DNA from: Pseudomonadota bacterium
Lineage (GTDB): Bacteria > Pseudomonadota > Gammaproteobacteria > Xanthomonadales > Xanthomonadaceae
Assembly (NCBI GenBank): GCA_023388355.1
Contig: JAEWGI010000079.1
Location: forward strand, 1-42,122
Direction of reading: 5' to 3'
Length of the DNA stretch: 42,122 nt
The stretch's first letter is position 1. Every line of letters begins with the position of its first letter. The notes beneath the pieces were generated by a model. It did no database searches. It saw nothing but the letters and a program-made list of their open reading frames with translations, and was not told the origin of the DNA. A program made the position numbers and the translations under genes. Below, one piece after another: positions 10,963 through 19,252 of the stretch.

Positions 10963-11484
10963 TCATTTCCTGCTCCAGGCCTGCTGCGTGCTTACGCCCA
11001 GGCGCCGCGCCGTCGCGCGGACGTGGGCATGGGTGATGGCGATGGCCAGGGCGTCGGCGGCGTCGGCCTGCAGTTTGCCGTGGAGGTTGAGCATCATCCC
11101 GACCATGTGCTGGATCTGCGCCTTCTCCGCGCCGCCCTTGCCGACCACGGCCAGCTTCACCTCCCTGGCCGCGTATTCGTGCACCGGCAGGTCGCGCAGC
11201 ACCACCGCGCTGATCGCCGCGCCGCGGGCCTGGCCGAGCTTGAGCGCGGAATCCGGGTTGCGCGCCATGAACACGCGCTCGATCGCCACCTCCTGCGGCC
11301 GCCACTGCTCGATCACCTCGGCCAGCCCCAGCAGCAGGCGCTTGAGCCGCAGCGAGAAATCGCCCTCCCCCAGCAGCACCAGCGCGCAGTTGTGGACATG
11401 CGTCGCCCGTCCCGCCTCGTCCACGTCGATGATCCCGACGCCGGTGCGCTGCGAACCCGGGTCGATGCCGAGGATGCGGGTCAT
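10963..11484 (-). CDS. ruvC: RuvC, Holliday junction resolvase
   Basis: RuvC cuts Holliday junctions symmetrically. The 173-residue product starts [20 protein letters not shown], with catalytic Asp8 in GIDPG. A second acidic residue is in [12 protein letters not shown], and the C-terminal pair is in [15 protein letters not shown], so all four metal-binding acids are present. Length equals E. coli RuvC (173). It is 30 bp downstream of yebC, the standard yebC-ruvC-ruvA order. The start is fixed by the GIDPG motif. Confidence 0.97.
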   Translation of the reverse strand: MTRILGIDPGSQRTGVGIIDVDEAGRATHVHNCALVLLGEGDFSLRLKRLLLGLAEVIEQWRPQEVAIERVFMARNPDSALKLGQARGAAISAVVLRDLPVHEYAAREVKLAVVGKGGAEKAQIQHMVGMMLNLHGKLQADAADALAIAITHAHVRATARRLGVSTQQAWSRK

Positions 11485-11514
11485 GGGCGGGAGCCGGGAC
11501 CCGGGACCCGGCCC

Positions 11515-12243
11515 TCAGGCATATGCCTCGTCACCCAGCTGCGCGTTCGAGTACACGCTCTGCACGTCGTCCATGTCCTCGAGCCAGCGCAGCAGCTTGA
11601 CCACCTGCTGGGCGGTTTCGCCTTCGGCGGCGACGTCGTTGTCGGCGCGCATGGTGACTTCGGCCAGGTCCGGGACCAGGCCGGCCGCTTCCATGGCCTG
11701 CCTGACCTCGGCGAAGGATTCGGGGCTGGTGATGACGTCGATGGCGCCGTCGTCGTAGACGGCCACGTCGTCGGCGCCGCCCTCGATCGCGGCGTCGGTG
11801 ATCTTCTCCTCGTCGGCGCCGGCGCCGTAGGACAGCACGCCCAGCTTGCGGAACATGAAGGCCACCGAGCCTTCGGTGCCGAGGTTGCCGCCGAACTTGC
11901 CGAAGGCGTGGCGTACGTCGGCCACGGTGCGCACGCGGTTGTCGGTCAGGCAGTCGACGATCACCGCCACGCCGCCGGGCGCGTAGCCCTCGTAGCGGAT
12001 CTCCTCGTACTCCACGCCCTCCAGCTCGCCGGTCGCCTTCTTGATCGCGCGCTCGATCACGTCCTTGGTCATGTTGACCGACAGGCCCTTGTCGATTGCC
12101 GTGCGCAGGCGCGGGTTGCCCCCGGGATCGCCCCCGCCGGCGCGCGCGGCGACGCCGATCTCGCGGATGATCTTGGTGAAAATCTTGCCGCGCTGTGCGT
12201 CGACGGCGTTCTTGCGTGCTTCGATGGAAGGACCGCGTCCCAT
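11515..12243 (-). CDS. yebC: YebC/PmpR family protein
   Basis: A 242-residue member of the YebC/TACO1 family. Members have been described as DNA-binding regulators and, more recently, as helpers of translation through proline stretches. The conserved start [11 protein letters not shown], the [16 protein letters not shown] and [16 protein letters not shown] blocks, and [23 protein letters not shown] are all present. The ATG at 12243 is chosen since family members begin with MGRG or MAGH at this point; the longer upstream frame has no family similarity. It is first in the yebC-ruvC-ruvA cluster, its usual place. Its precise role here cannot be told from sequence. Confidence 0.96.
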   Translation of the reverse strand: MGRGPSIEARKNAVDAQRGKIFTKIIREIGVAARAGGGDPGGNPRLRTAIDKGLSVNMTKDVIERAIKKATGELEGVEYEEIRYEGYAPGGVAVIVDCLTDNRVRTVADVRHAFGKFGGNLGTEGSVAFMFRKLGVLSYGAGADEEKITDAAIEGGADDVAVYDDGAIDVITSPESFAEVRQAMEAAGLVPDLAEVTMRADNDVAAEGETAQQVVKLLRWLEDMDDVQSVYSNAQLGDEAYA

Positions 12244-12272
12244 GGATGGAGCCGGTTCGGGAGACGCGGTGA

Positions 12273-12932
12273 TTATACGTTCGCCGGCGCGCCTCCATGT
12301 TCGAAGCGCCCATCGCGCAGGAATGCCACCGTCTGGCGCGCGGCTTGAGCCGACAGCACCAGGCCGGTGTGGCTGCATTGCACCAGGCAGTGGTCGCGCA
12401 GGCCCGGCAGCCGGGTTTCGGCGATCCCGACCGTTCCATCGGACTCCAGGTCGACCGCCGCGATCAGCCGCCCCAGGCCGCGCGGCACGCAGCCGGCCAC
12501 CACGCCCACCTCGGCCGCGCCATCCCAGCGCTCCAGCCCGCGCGTGAGCAGGCCGGCGCTGCGGCCGAGGATCGGCGACGACCAGCGCCGCGCGCCCAGC
12601 GTCCGCGCCGTGCCGCTGCCGCACAGCGGCGATCCCAGGCAGACCACGCGCCCGACCGGCAGGTCCGGCGCCATCCGCAGCGCCTCCAGCGCCACCAGGC
12701 CGCCCAGGCTGTGGCCGACGAGGTCGACCGGCGGCCCGTCGCGCAGCTCCCTGGCCAGCGCCTGCGCGGCCGCCCCGGCGCCGCCCACGATGCTGTCGTA
12801 GGACCAGATGCGCGGACTGAACCCGGCCGCGCGCAGCTTCGCGGCCAGCGGCGAGAGCCAGACCCCGGGGTTCCAGATGCCGTGGATCAGCAGGACCGGG
12901 CGCGCGTCGGTGGCGGAGGACGGGGTTGGCAT
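12273..12932 (-). CDS. alpha/beta hydrolase
   Basis: A 219-residue protein with an alpha/beta-hydrolase fold. It begins with [20 protein letters not shown] (oxyanion HG motif) and carries the nucleophile elbow GHSLGG with Ser75. Likely acid and base are Asp165 (ESDGTV) and His188 (CSHTGL), completing a triad. There is no signal peptide, so it should be cytoplasmic. Such small lipase-like esterases are common and the substrate cannot be named. The gene lies 29 bp upstream of yebC on the same strand, and 72 bp downstream of the acetyltransferase gene. Confidence 0.88.
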   Translation of the reverse strand: MPTPSSATDARPVLLIHGIWNPGVWLSPLAAKLRAAGFSPRIWSYDSIVGGAGAAAQALARELRDGPPVDLVGHSLGGLVALEALRMAPDLPVGRVVCLGSPLCGSGTARTLGARRWSSPILGRSAGLLTRGLERWDGAAEVGVVAGCVPRGLGRLIAAVDLESDGTVGIAETRLPGLRDHCLVQCSHTGLVLSAQAARQTVAFLRDGRFEHGGAPANV

Positions 12933-13004
12933 GGACCGATTGGGCCGGGTGCGCGCGAGGCTTGCAAGTGCGCGCGTGTGGCCTGCGCCATCGCGCGGGA
13001 ACGA

Positions 13005-13520
13005 TCAGGCCGGCCGCCGCAGGATGAACTCCAGGTCGCGAACCTGGCCGACCGGGAACAGGTACTCCCCCACCCTGTCGAAGCCACGGCGCGCATAGAA
13101 GCGCTGCGCGCCCGCGTTCTCCGACCAGACCCCGACCCAGAGCGTGCGCGGACCCTCGCGCAGCAGCCAGGCCATTGCGGCATCCATCAGCCGGCCGCCG
13201 TGGCCACCGGACTGGTGGCTGCGCAGCAGGTACAGGCGCTTGATCTCGCCGTCGCCCGGCGCCGCCTCCGGATGCGGCAGTCCGCAGGGGCCGGCGGCGG
13301 CGTGGCCGACCGCGACGCCCTCGTCTTCCAGCAGCCAGACCGCGTAGTCCGGGTGCGAGAGAATGACGCGCTGGCGTTCGACGCTGTAGGACTCGCCCAG
13401 GAACGCAGCGAGGTCGTCGGGCGGATACAGGTGGCCGAAGGTTTCGGTGAAGGTGCGGGCGGCGAGGGACGCGAAGGTGGTGGCGTCTTCGACGGTGGCG
13501 CGGCGGATCTCAACGCGCAT
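13005..13520 (-). CDS. GNAT family N-acetyltransferase
   Basis: A 171-residue GNAT acetyltransferase. The fold blocks are [20 protein letters not shown] at the start, the acetyl-CoA loop [20 protein letters not shown], and the C-terminal [17 protein letters not shown]. It should move an acetyl group from acetyl-CoA to an unknown amine. The upstream side is unusual: the first base of a 198 bp palindromic repeat lies only 6 bp before the ATG, so the ribosome site and any promoter are either inside the repeat or upstream of it. The purine-rich GGGGTGGGGG of the repeat may serve as the ribosome site. Confidence 0.9.
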   Translation of the reverse strand: MRVEIRRATVEDATTFASLAARTFTETFGHLYPPDDLAAFLGESYSVERQRVILSHPDYAVWLLEDEGVAVGHAAAGPCGLPHPEAAPGDGEIKRLYLLRSHQSGGHGGRLMDAAMAWLLREGPRTLWVGVWSENAGAQRFYARRGFDRVGEYLFPVGQVRDLEFILRRPA

Positions 13521-13525
13521 CCGCT

Positions 13526-13723
13526 GGCCCCCACCCCAGCCCTCCCCCGCAGGCGGTGGAGGGAGCTACAGCGTGCAGGCGACGCATCCCTCCCCCGCAC
13601 GCCGGGGAGGGACCTACAGCGTGCAGGCGACGCGTCCCACCCCCGCGCGCGGGGGAGGGAGCTCTACCCGGCGCGCCCCTGCTCCCTCCCCCGCCTGCGG
13701 GGGAGGGCTGGGGTGGGGGCAAG
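13526..13723. repeat. C/G-rich palindromic repeat, copy 1, with internal duplication
   Basis: Begins with CCCCCACCCCAGCCCTCCC and ends with its inverse (GGGAGGGCTGGGGTGGGGG). Inside are several short CCCTCCCCCGC…GCGGGGGAGGG hairpins. A 48 bp unit starting CTACAGCGTGCAGGCGACGC is repeated at 13566 and 13614. It fills nearly all of the space between aspS and the acetyltransferase gene. The same outer arms occur at 27840, 32485 and 38130, and related ones at 20138 and 30656. Confidence 0.85.
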
Positions 13724-13745
13724 CAGGTCGCCACGCCACCAGCCA

Positions 13746-15509
13746 TCACTGGTCCTGCGGCCGCACCTGCACGTGCACCTCGGCCAGCTGCGCGTCCGGG
13801 ATCGGCGACGGCGCGCCGGTCATCAGACACTGCGCCGAGGTGGTCTTGGGGAAGGCGATGACATCGCGGATCGACTCGGTGCCCGCCATCAGCGCGGCGA
13901 TGCGGTCGATGCCGAAGGCGATGCCGCCGTGCGGCGGCGCGCCGTACTTCAGCGCGTCGAGCAGGAAGCCGAACTTCAGCTCCGCCTCCTCCGCACCGAT
14001 GCCCAGCAGCTCGAACACCGCCGACTGCATCGAGGAGCGATGGATGCGGATCGAGCCGCCGCCGATCTCGTTGCCGTTGAGCACCATGTCGTAGCCGCGC
14101 GACACCGCCGTTGCGGCATTGGCGCGCAGGTCGGCCTCGTCGTCCACCGCCGGCGCGGTGAAGGGATGGTGCAGGGCTACGTGGCGCTGCGCCTCCTCGT
14201 CCCATTCGAACATCGGGAAATCGGTGACCCACAGCGGCCGCCAGCCGTCCTCGACCAGGCCGAAGTCGTTGCCTGCCTTCAAGCGCACGGCGCCCATGAA
14301 GTCGCTCACGGTCGAGTACTTTCCGGCGCCGAAGAACACGATGTCGCCATTGCCCGCACCCACGTGCGCGACCAGCGCGGCGAACGCGTCCGCGTCGAAG
14401 AACTTCCGGATCGGCGAAGTCACTTCGCCGCCCTCGCCGATCTTGATATAGGCCAGCCCCCTGGCGCCGTACTTCGCCGCGTGCGCGCCGTACTCGTCGA
14501 TCTGCTTGCGGCTCAGCGACGCGCCGCCCGGGATGCGCAGCGCCGCGACGCGGCCACCGGCATCGGCGGCCGGAGCGCTGAACACCGCAAAGCCGCTGTC
14601 CTTCACCAGATCGGCCACGTCCACCAGCTCCAGCGCGATGCGCAGGTCGGGCTTGTCCGAACCGTAGCGGCGCATGGCCTCGGCGTACGTCAGGCGCGGG
14701 AACTCCGCTGCCAGCTCGACGTCGGCCACCTCGCGGAACACGTCGCGGACCATCGCCTCGACCGTGTCCTGCACGTCGCGCTCGGACACCCAGGCGAACT
14801 CCATGTCGAGCTGGGTGAACTCGAGCTGGCGGTCGGCGCGCAGGGCCTCGTCGCGGAAGCAGCGCGCGATCTGGTAGTAGCGGTCGAAGCCGGCCATCAT
14901 CAGGATCTGCTTGAACAGCTGCGGGCTCTGCGGCAGCGCGTAGAACTCGCCCGGATGCATGCGCGCCGGCACCAGGAAGTCGCGCGCGCCCTCGGGCGTG
15001 GCCTTGGTCAGGATCGGGGTCTCGATGTCCTGGAAGCCGCGCGCGTCGAGCCAGTGGCGCAGGGCGCTGACCAGCTTCGTGCGGATGCGCATGCGCCGCT
15101 GCATCTGCGGATGGCGCAGGTCGAGGTAGCGGTATCGCAGCCGCGTCTCCTCGCCCGGGTTCTCGTGGTGGTGGAACGGCAGCGGCTCGGCCTTGTTCAG
15201 CACTTCGATGCGCTCAGCCACCACTTCCACCTGGCCGGTGCGGATCTTCGCGTTCACCGAATGCCGGCGGCGCACGGTGCCGGTGATGCGCAGGCAGTCC
15301 TCGTAGCCCAGCTTCTCGGCGGTCGCCACGACCTCTGCGTTGCCGGCGGCATCCGATGGCTCGGCCACCACCTGGACGATGCCCTCGTGGTCGCGCAGGT
15401 CGATGAAGCAGACCCCGCCGAGGTTGCGGGCAACGTCGGCCCAGCCGCACAGGGTCACGGTCTGCCCGATCAACGCCTCGTCGACCAGGCCGCAGTAGTG
15501 GGTACGCAT
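13746..15509 (-). CDS. aspS: aspartyl-tRNA synthetase
   Basis: Charges tRNA-Asp with aspartate. The 587-residue product is a full bacterial-type class II enzyme: N-terminal OB-fold anticodon domain ([20 protein letters not shown]), catalytic motif 2 ([20 protein letters not shown]), the bacterial GAD insertion (about 290-410), and motif 3 ([14 protein letters not shown]). MRTHYCG is the usual start in this lineage, at 15509. No second asnS-like or GatCAB gene is visible, so whether it is discriminating cannot be judged from context. opgB diverges from it across a 214 bp spacer that should hold both promoters; a minus-strand TAGACT at 15559-15564 could be a -10, without a good -35. Confidence 0.98.
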   Translation of the reverse strand: MRTHYCGLVDEALIGQTVTLCGWADVARNLGGVCFIDLRDHEGIVQVVAEPSDAAGNAEVVATAEKLGYEDCLRITGTVRRRHSVNAKIRTGQVEVVAERIEVLNKAEPLPFHHHENPGEETRLRYRYLDLRHPQMQRRMRIRTKLVSALRHWLDARGFQDIETPILTKATPEGARDFLVPARMHPGEFYALPQSPQLFKQILMMAGFDRYYQIARCFRDEALRADRQLEFTQLDMEFAWVSERDVQDTVEAMVRDVFREVADVELAAEFPRLTYAEAMRRYGSDKPDLRIALELVDVADLVKDSGFAVFSAPAADAGGRVAALRIPGGASLSRKQIDEYGAHAAKYGARGLAYIKIGEGGEVTSPIRKFFDADAFAALVAHVGAGNGDIVFFGAGKYSTVSDFMGAVRLKAGNDFGLVEDGWRPLWVTDFPMFEWDEEAQRHVALHHPFTAPAVDDEADLRANAATAVSRGYDMVLNGNEIGGGSIRIHRSSMQSAVFELLGIGAEEAELKFGFLLDALKYGAPPHGGIAFGIDRIAALMAGTESIRDVIAFPKTTSAQCLMTGAPSPIPDAQLAEVHVQVRPQDQ

Positions 15510-15723
15510 GGAAACGGCAACTCCAGGAATTCGGCCGGCGCGGGCCGGAAAACCCGCAAGTCTAGACGGTTTGGCGCGCCCCGCGCCGCATCCGGGCGCA
15601 TCGGCCGGCCCGGGCGCCGGCGTGCGCGGCAGCGTCGCGTCGACGTCCGGTTCAGCAATATGACAGCACCGTGGCAATACGGTCGACCGTCGCCCGCCCC
15701 TTCCCCAGGCAGATCCCCGCCGC

Positions 15724-17832
15724 ATGCCCATCGTCCTGCTGCTGTCCCTGCTGATGCTGGGCTACCTCGTGGTGGCCACCGACCGCATGGCCTGGGCCAG
15801 GGCCGCGCTGCTGAGCGGGCTGCTGCTGACGCTCAGCGCCTGGTGGCTGGTCGACCGCCTGAGCGGCAACGGCATCGATGCCGCCACCCTGTACCACCTC
15901 CAGACCGGCCTGCGCGGCGCCGGCGTGGCCGGGTTCAGCACCGACCTGTGGGCTTTCGCCGGGCTGGCGCTGCTGTCGCTGTCGCCGCTGCTGCTGGCCG
16001 GGCTGCGCCGCGGCCGCCTGGCCAGGCTGCGCCCGCACCGCCCGGCCGCCGCGGTCTGGGCCGGCTTCGCCGCCGCCTTCGCCACCGCGGTCGTCGCCAG
16101 CCCGCTATACGGCGATGCGCTGCGGCTGCAGCGGCAGCTGGCGCCTGCGGACGGCGGCAGCGTGGCGACCGAATACCGGCTGCCGGCGGGCGCGATCGAG
16201 CGGCCGAAGAACATCGTCTGGATCTACGGCGAGAGCCTTGAGCGCACCTATCTCGACGAGACCGTGTTCCCGGGGCTGATGCCGGGCCTGACGCGGCTGG
16301 CCGCCCAGGGCCTGGATTTCCGCGACATCGCCTCGCCCCAGGGCACCGGCTGGACCGTCGCCGGCATCGTCGCCTCGATGTGCGGCCTGCCGCTGACCGC
16401 CGCGCGCGGCGACGAGAACAGCCTCGGGCGCATGCGCGAATTCCTGCCCGGCGCCCACTGCCTGCCCGAGTATCTCGCCGGCCAGGGCTACCGCAACGTG
16501 TTCCTCGGCGGCGCCGACGCGGCGTTCGCGGCCAAGGGCAACTTCCTGCGCCAGCACGGCTTCGACGAGGTGCGCGACCGCGAGCACTACCTCGCGGCCG
16601 GGATCGGCGCGCAGCACTTCTCGAACTGGGGCCTGCACGACGACGTGCTGCTCGACGACGCCTTCGACACCTTCATGGCGCTGTCGGCGGCCGGCACTCC
16701 GTTCATGCTCAGCGCGCTGACCATGGACACCCACCATCCGGCCGGCCATCTGCCGGTGGCCTGCAGCGACGTGCGCTACCGCAGCGCGCACGGCGAGATC
16801 GGCCTGCTCGATGCCCTGGCCTGCAGCGACCGGCTGGTCTCGCGCCTGGTCGAACGCATCCGCACCAGCCCCTACGCCGCCGACACCGTGATCGTGCTGG
16901 CCTCCGACCACCTGGCCATGCCCAACCACCTGAGCCACGTGCTCAAGGACATGCGGCGCGAGAACCTGCTGCTGTTCCTCGCCCCCGGCGTTGAAGCGCA
17001 GCAGCTGAACGTACCCGGCTCGGTGCTCGACGCCGGCGCCACCCTGCTCTCGCTGCTCGATCCGGACCAGGCCGCGCTCGGCTTCGGCCGCTCGCTGCTG
17101 GCGACGGCGCACGACGGCGCCACCCGCGCCGCGCTTGCCGACGAGGCCGCGTTCGCGCCCTACCTGGCCTATGCACGCAGCCTGTGGACCGGCGGCGACG
17201 TGCGCACGCTGCGGGTCGAGGACGGCCAGCTGCGGATCGGCCTGCAGCACGTGCGCCCGCCGGTGATGATCGAGTACGACGCCGACTGGGGCCTGGAGGC
17301 GATCACGATGGAGGACGCGCCGCGCCAGTTCGGCATCGACGATCCGGCCAACGTGCGCGCCTATGTCGACCGCTGCACCGCCTTCGACGGCGGCCGGCTG
17401 CGCGGCGAGTGGTGCGCGCTGCTGGTGGATGCGGACAACAACATGAAGCTGTTCGCCGGCACCCAGCTACAGCGCGGGGTGCGCGTGGACGCGCCGCTGG
17501 ACGCGGCGACCGGCCCGCGGCCGCGGCCGCGGCGCGCGATCTGGCTCGGCGCCGAGTCCTCGCTGGTGGCCGGCGAATACCAGCTGCGGCTGCGCCCGCG
17601 GCAGTGGCCGAGCCACGCGTTCTGGCTGGAGGCGGTGGCCGCCGACGGCCGGGTGGTGGCGCGCGAATGGATCGATCCAAGCGAGCGCGATACCAGGCGC
17701 CCGATCCGGCTGCGGATCGGGGTCGAGGAGCGGATCGAGGATCTGGAAATCCGCGCCTGGCTGGACTGGGCCGAATACATGGAGCCGGCCAGCCTGGCGA
17801 TGGTGCGTACCGGGGCGGGTTCGCGCGGCTGA
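15724..17832 (+). CDS. opgB: OpgB/MdoB, phosphoglycerol transferase for periplasmic glucans
   Basis: OpgB adds sn-1-phosphoglycerol from phosphatidylglycerol to osmoregulated periplasmic glucans. The 702-residue protein has three or four N-terminal membrane helices (about 2-19, 27-44, 76-93, 110-126), then a periplasmic sulfatase/alkaline-phosphatase-like domain. Motifs agree with E. coli Opg[19 protein letters not shown] (metal-binding Glu170), [17 protein letters not shown] with the likely catalytic Thr211, [10 protein letters not shown], and [11 protein letters not shown]. The roughly 230-residue C-terminal part (ending in the [14 protein letters not shown] region) also matches OpgB and separates it from LTA-synthase-like proteins. 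It is transcribed alone and divergently from aspS, between aspS and the fmdB-type gene, which are often neighbours in related genomes. The glucan synthesis genes opgGH are not in the window. Confidence 0.9.
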   Translation: MPIVLLLSLLMLGYLVVATDRMAWARAALLSGLLLTLSAWWLVDRLSGNGIDAATLYHLQTGLRGAGVAGFSTDLWAFAGLALLSLSPLLLAGLRRGRLARLRPHRPAAAVWAGFAAAFATAVVASPLYGDALRLQRQLAPADGGSVATEYRLPAGAIERPKNIVWIYGESLERTYLDETVFPGLMPGLTRLAAQGLDFRDIASPQGTGWTVAGIVASMCGLPLTAARGDENSLGRMREFLPGAHCLPEYLAGQGYRNVFLGGADAAFAAKGNFLRQHGFDEVRDREHYLAAGIGAQHFSNWGLHDDVLLDDAFDTFMALSAAGTPFMLSALTMDTHHPAGHLPVACSDVRYRSAHGEIGLLDALACSDRLVSRLVERIRTSPYAADTVIVLASDHLAMPNHLSHVLKDMRRENLLLFLAPGVEAQQLNVPGSVLDAGATLLSLLDPDQAALGFGRSLLATAHDGATRAALADEAAFAPYLAYARSLWTGGDVRTLRVEDGQLRIGLQHVRPPVMIEYDADWGLEAITMEDAPRQFGIDDPANVRAYVDRCTAFDGGRLRGEWCALLVDADNNMKLFAGTQLQRGVRVDAPLDAATGPRPRPRRAIWLGAESSLVAGEYQLRLRPRQWPSHAFWLEAVAADGRVVAREWIDPSERDTRRPIRLRIGVEERIEDLEIRAWLDWAEYMEPASLAMVRTGAGSRG

Positions 17833-17863
17833 GGCGGATTCGCGTTCAGACGCATGGAACAGC

Positions 17864-17970
17864 TGTCATCCCCGACCGCGGACTCGATCCGGGGGAGAAG
17901 CGCTTCACAACAGCCGGAGGCTGGTCAATCTGCCTGTCCGCGGCTCCCTCGCCTGCGGCTCGGGATGACA
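17864..17970. repeat. short MITE-like repeat with TGTCATCCC ends
   Basis: A 107 bp segment between opgB and the fmdB-type gene, bounded by TGTCATCCC and its inverse GGGATGACA. It has further C/G-rich inner matches (CTCGATCCGGG and similar). It has the look of a small non-autonomous element or intergenic palindrome; no coding frame is convincing. In 17833-18020 nothing else is seen. Confidence 0.55.
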
Positions 17971-18020
17971 ACCCGAACACGTTGATTGCGAAGCCGTATG
18001 AGGCGCCGGCGGCGCTCGGC

Positions 18021-18377
18021 TCAGGCGTCGGCGGATTTCGCGGGCGCGGTGGCGGGCTTCGCGGCGGGTTTGTCGGCAGCCTTGTCGGCAGCCTTGTCGG
18101 CAGGCTTGTCGGCCGGCTTGGCCGCATCGGACTTGCCCGCCTCGGGCTTGGCCGCACCCTCGCCGCCCTCCGCCAGGTTGCGCTTGCGGTCGCCATCCTT
18201 CTTGAAGTCGGTTTCGTACCAGCCCGCGCCGGCAAGCCGGAATGCCGGCGCGGTCACCTCGCGCCGGATCGCGGCGGCAGCGCAGGACGGGCAGGTTTCG
18301 GGATCGGGATCGGACAGCTTCTGCAGGCGATCGAAAGCGTGGTCGCACTGGTCGCAGCGGAAGGCGTAGATGGGCAT
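18021..18377 (-). CDS. FmdB-family zinc-ribbon protein with Ala/Lys-rich tail
   Basis: The 118-residue protein starts MPIYAFRCDQCDHAFDRLQK, with the FmdB/CxxC zinc ribbon formed by C8, C11, C29 and C32. The family is named after a regulator of formamidase, but most members have no known role. After residue 70 the sequence turns into a low-complexity tail of ADKPADKAADKAADKPAAKP repeats, made by tandem duplication of a short DNA unit. The ATG at 18377 fits the family start. In related genomes this gene often lies just upstream of aspS; here opgB and a repeat lie between them on the other strand. Confidence 0.88.
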   Translation of the reverse strand: MPIYAFRCDQCDHAFDRLQKLSDPDPETCPSCAAAAIRREVTAPAFRLAGAGWYETDFKKDGDRKRNLAEGGEGAAKPEAGKSDAAKPADKPADKAADKAADKPAAKPATAPAKSADA

Positions 18378-18483
18378 GGCGGATGCGGGTTGAGGGTCGG
18401 CGCGCAGTCTGGGGGCAGCGCGCCGGAAATCAAGTGCCGGGCGCCGGCGGACGTATGCGCCGGGATCCGCAGCCTGCCGCAAA

Positions 18484-19185
18484 TCAGGCGGCGGGCGGAG
18501 ATCCGGGCTCGGCTTCGTCGCCCCACGGCGGCGGCGGCGCTTCGACCGGCGTGGCGAGGTCGAATTCGACCTTGAACTCGCGTCCGCCCGGGCGGGTGAG
18601 CTCGTACAGGAAGCGCTGGCCAGGCTCGATTTCCATCGCCCAGGTGTTGGTGATCGACACGTCCAGGCCCTCGCGTTCGAACAGCGCGATCGATTCGGCG
18701 TCGACCGGGAACTCCTGGCGCTGCGCGCTGCCGGCCTCGACGCTTTCGCCGCCGTACATGGTCACCGCGTCGTCGCTGCCGTCCTCGTGGCGGTGGTCGT
18801 GCTTCAGGCGCAGGCCCGGGCCGACGCGGGTGAGCACCCAGGTGCGGGAGCGGTCGTCGCCGACGTGGAAGGGCACCCGCAGTTCGCGCGCCGGTTCGTC
18901 GCAGCCGCGCACGTGCATCACCAGGCGCTGGCCTTCGAACGCGTCGGGTTCGGACGACGCCGGTTCGTTGGCGACGATGCGGCCTTCGAAGGCCTGCCCG
19001 CAGTGCGTGGCCAGGGCCGCCATGAACGCGTCGGCCGGAACTTCGGCCGCTTCGAAATCCTCGGCGGCGGCGTCGGCGCGGACGGCGGCGTTGTCGGCGT
19101 TGCCGTCGCCGTCGCCGATCTGGATGCAGGCGGCCAGCGCGAACGCGAGGCTGCCGGCGGCGAGAATGCGCAGGGAAATATGCAT
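18484..19185 (-). CDS. hypothetical lipoprotein
   Basis: A 233-residue protein with a lipoprotein signal: MHISLRILAAGSLAFALAAC, lipobox LAAC, Cys20. The mature part starts with an acidic, low-complexity stretch (about 25-50). A domain with strands such as RLVMHVRGCDEPARELRVPF and SRTWVLTRVGPGLRLKHDHR follows, then a Pro-rich end (APPPPWGDEAEPGSPP). I do not recognise the family beyond similarity to uncharacterised Xanthomonadaceae lipoproteins. The +2 residue is Ile, so outer-membrane sorting is likely. It lies between the ABC-F gene (67 bp) and the fmdB-type gene (106 bp) on the same strand. Confidence 0.8.
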   Translation of the reverse strand: MHISLRILAAGSLAFALAACIQIGDGDGNADNAAVRADAAAEDFEAAEVPADAFMAALATHCGQAFEGRIVANEPASSEPDAFEGQRLVMHVRGCDEPARELRVPFHVGDDRSRTWVLTRVGPGLRLKHDHRHEDGSDDAVTMYGGESVEAGSAQRQEFPVDAESIALFEREGLDVSITNTWAMEIEPGQRFLYELTRPGGREFKVEFDLATPVEAPPPPWGDEAEPGSPPAA

Positions 19186-19252
19186 GGCCGCACCGTAACC
19201 GCGCACACCGGAGGCCGCAAGTGCGATCGGGCATGCCGCGCGCGCGCGCAGC

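Noticed and set aside
12297..16241. A 1314-codon open frame on the plus strand
   Set aside because: It lies opposite yebC-side genes and aspS and has no recognisable domains. High GC leaves few stops in antisense frames; the minus-strand genes are clear families.
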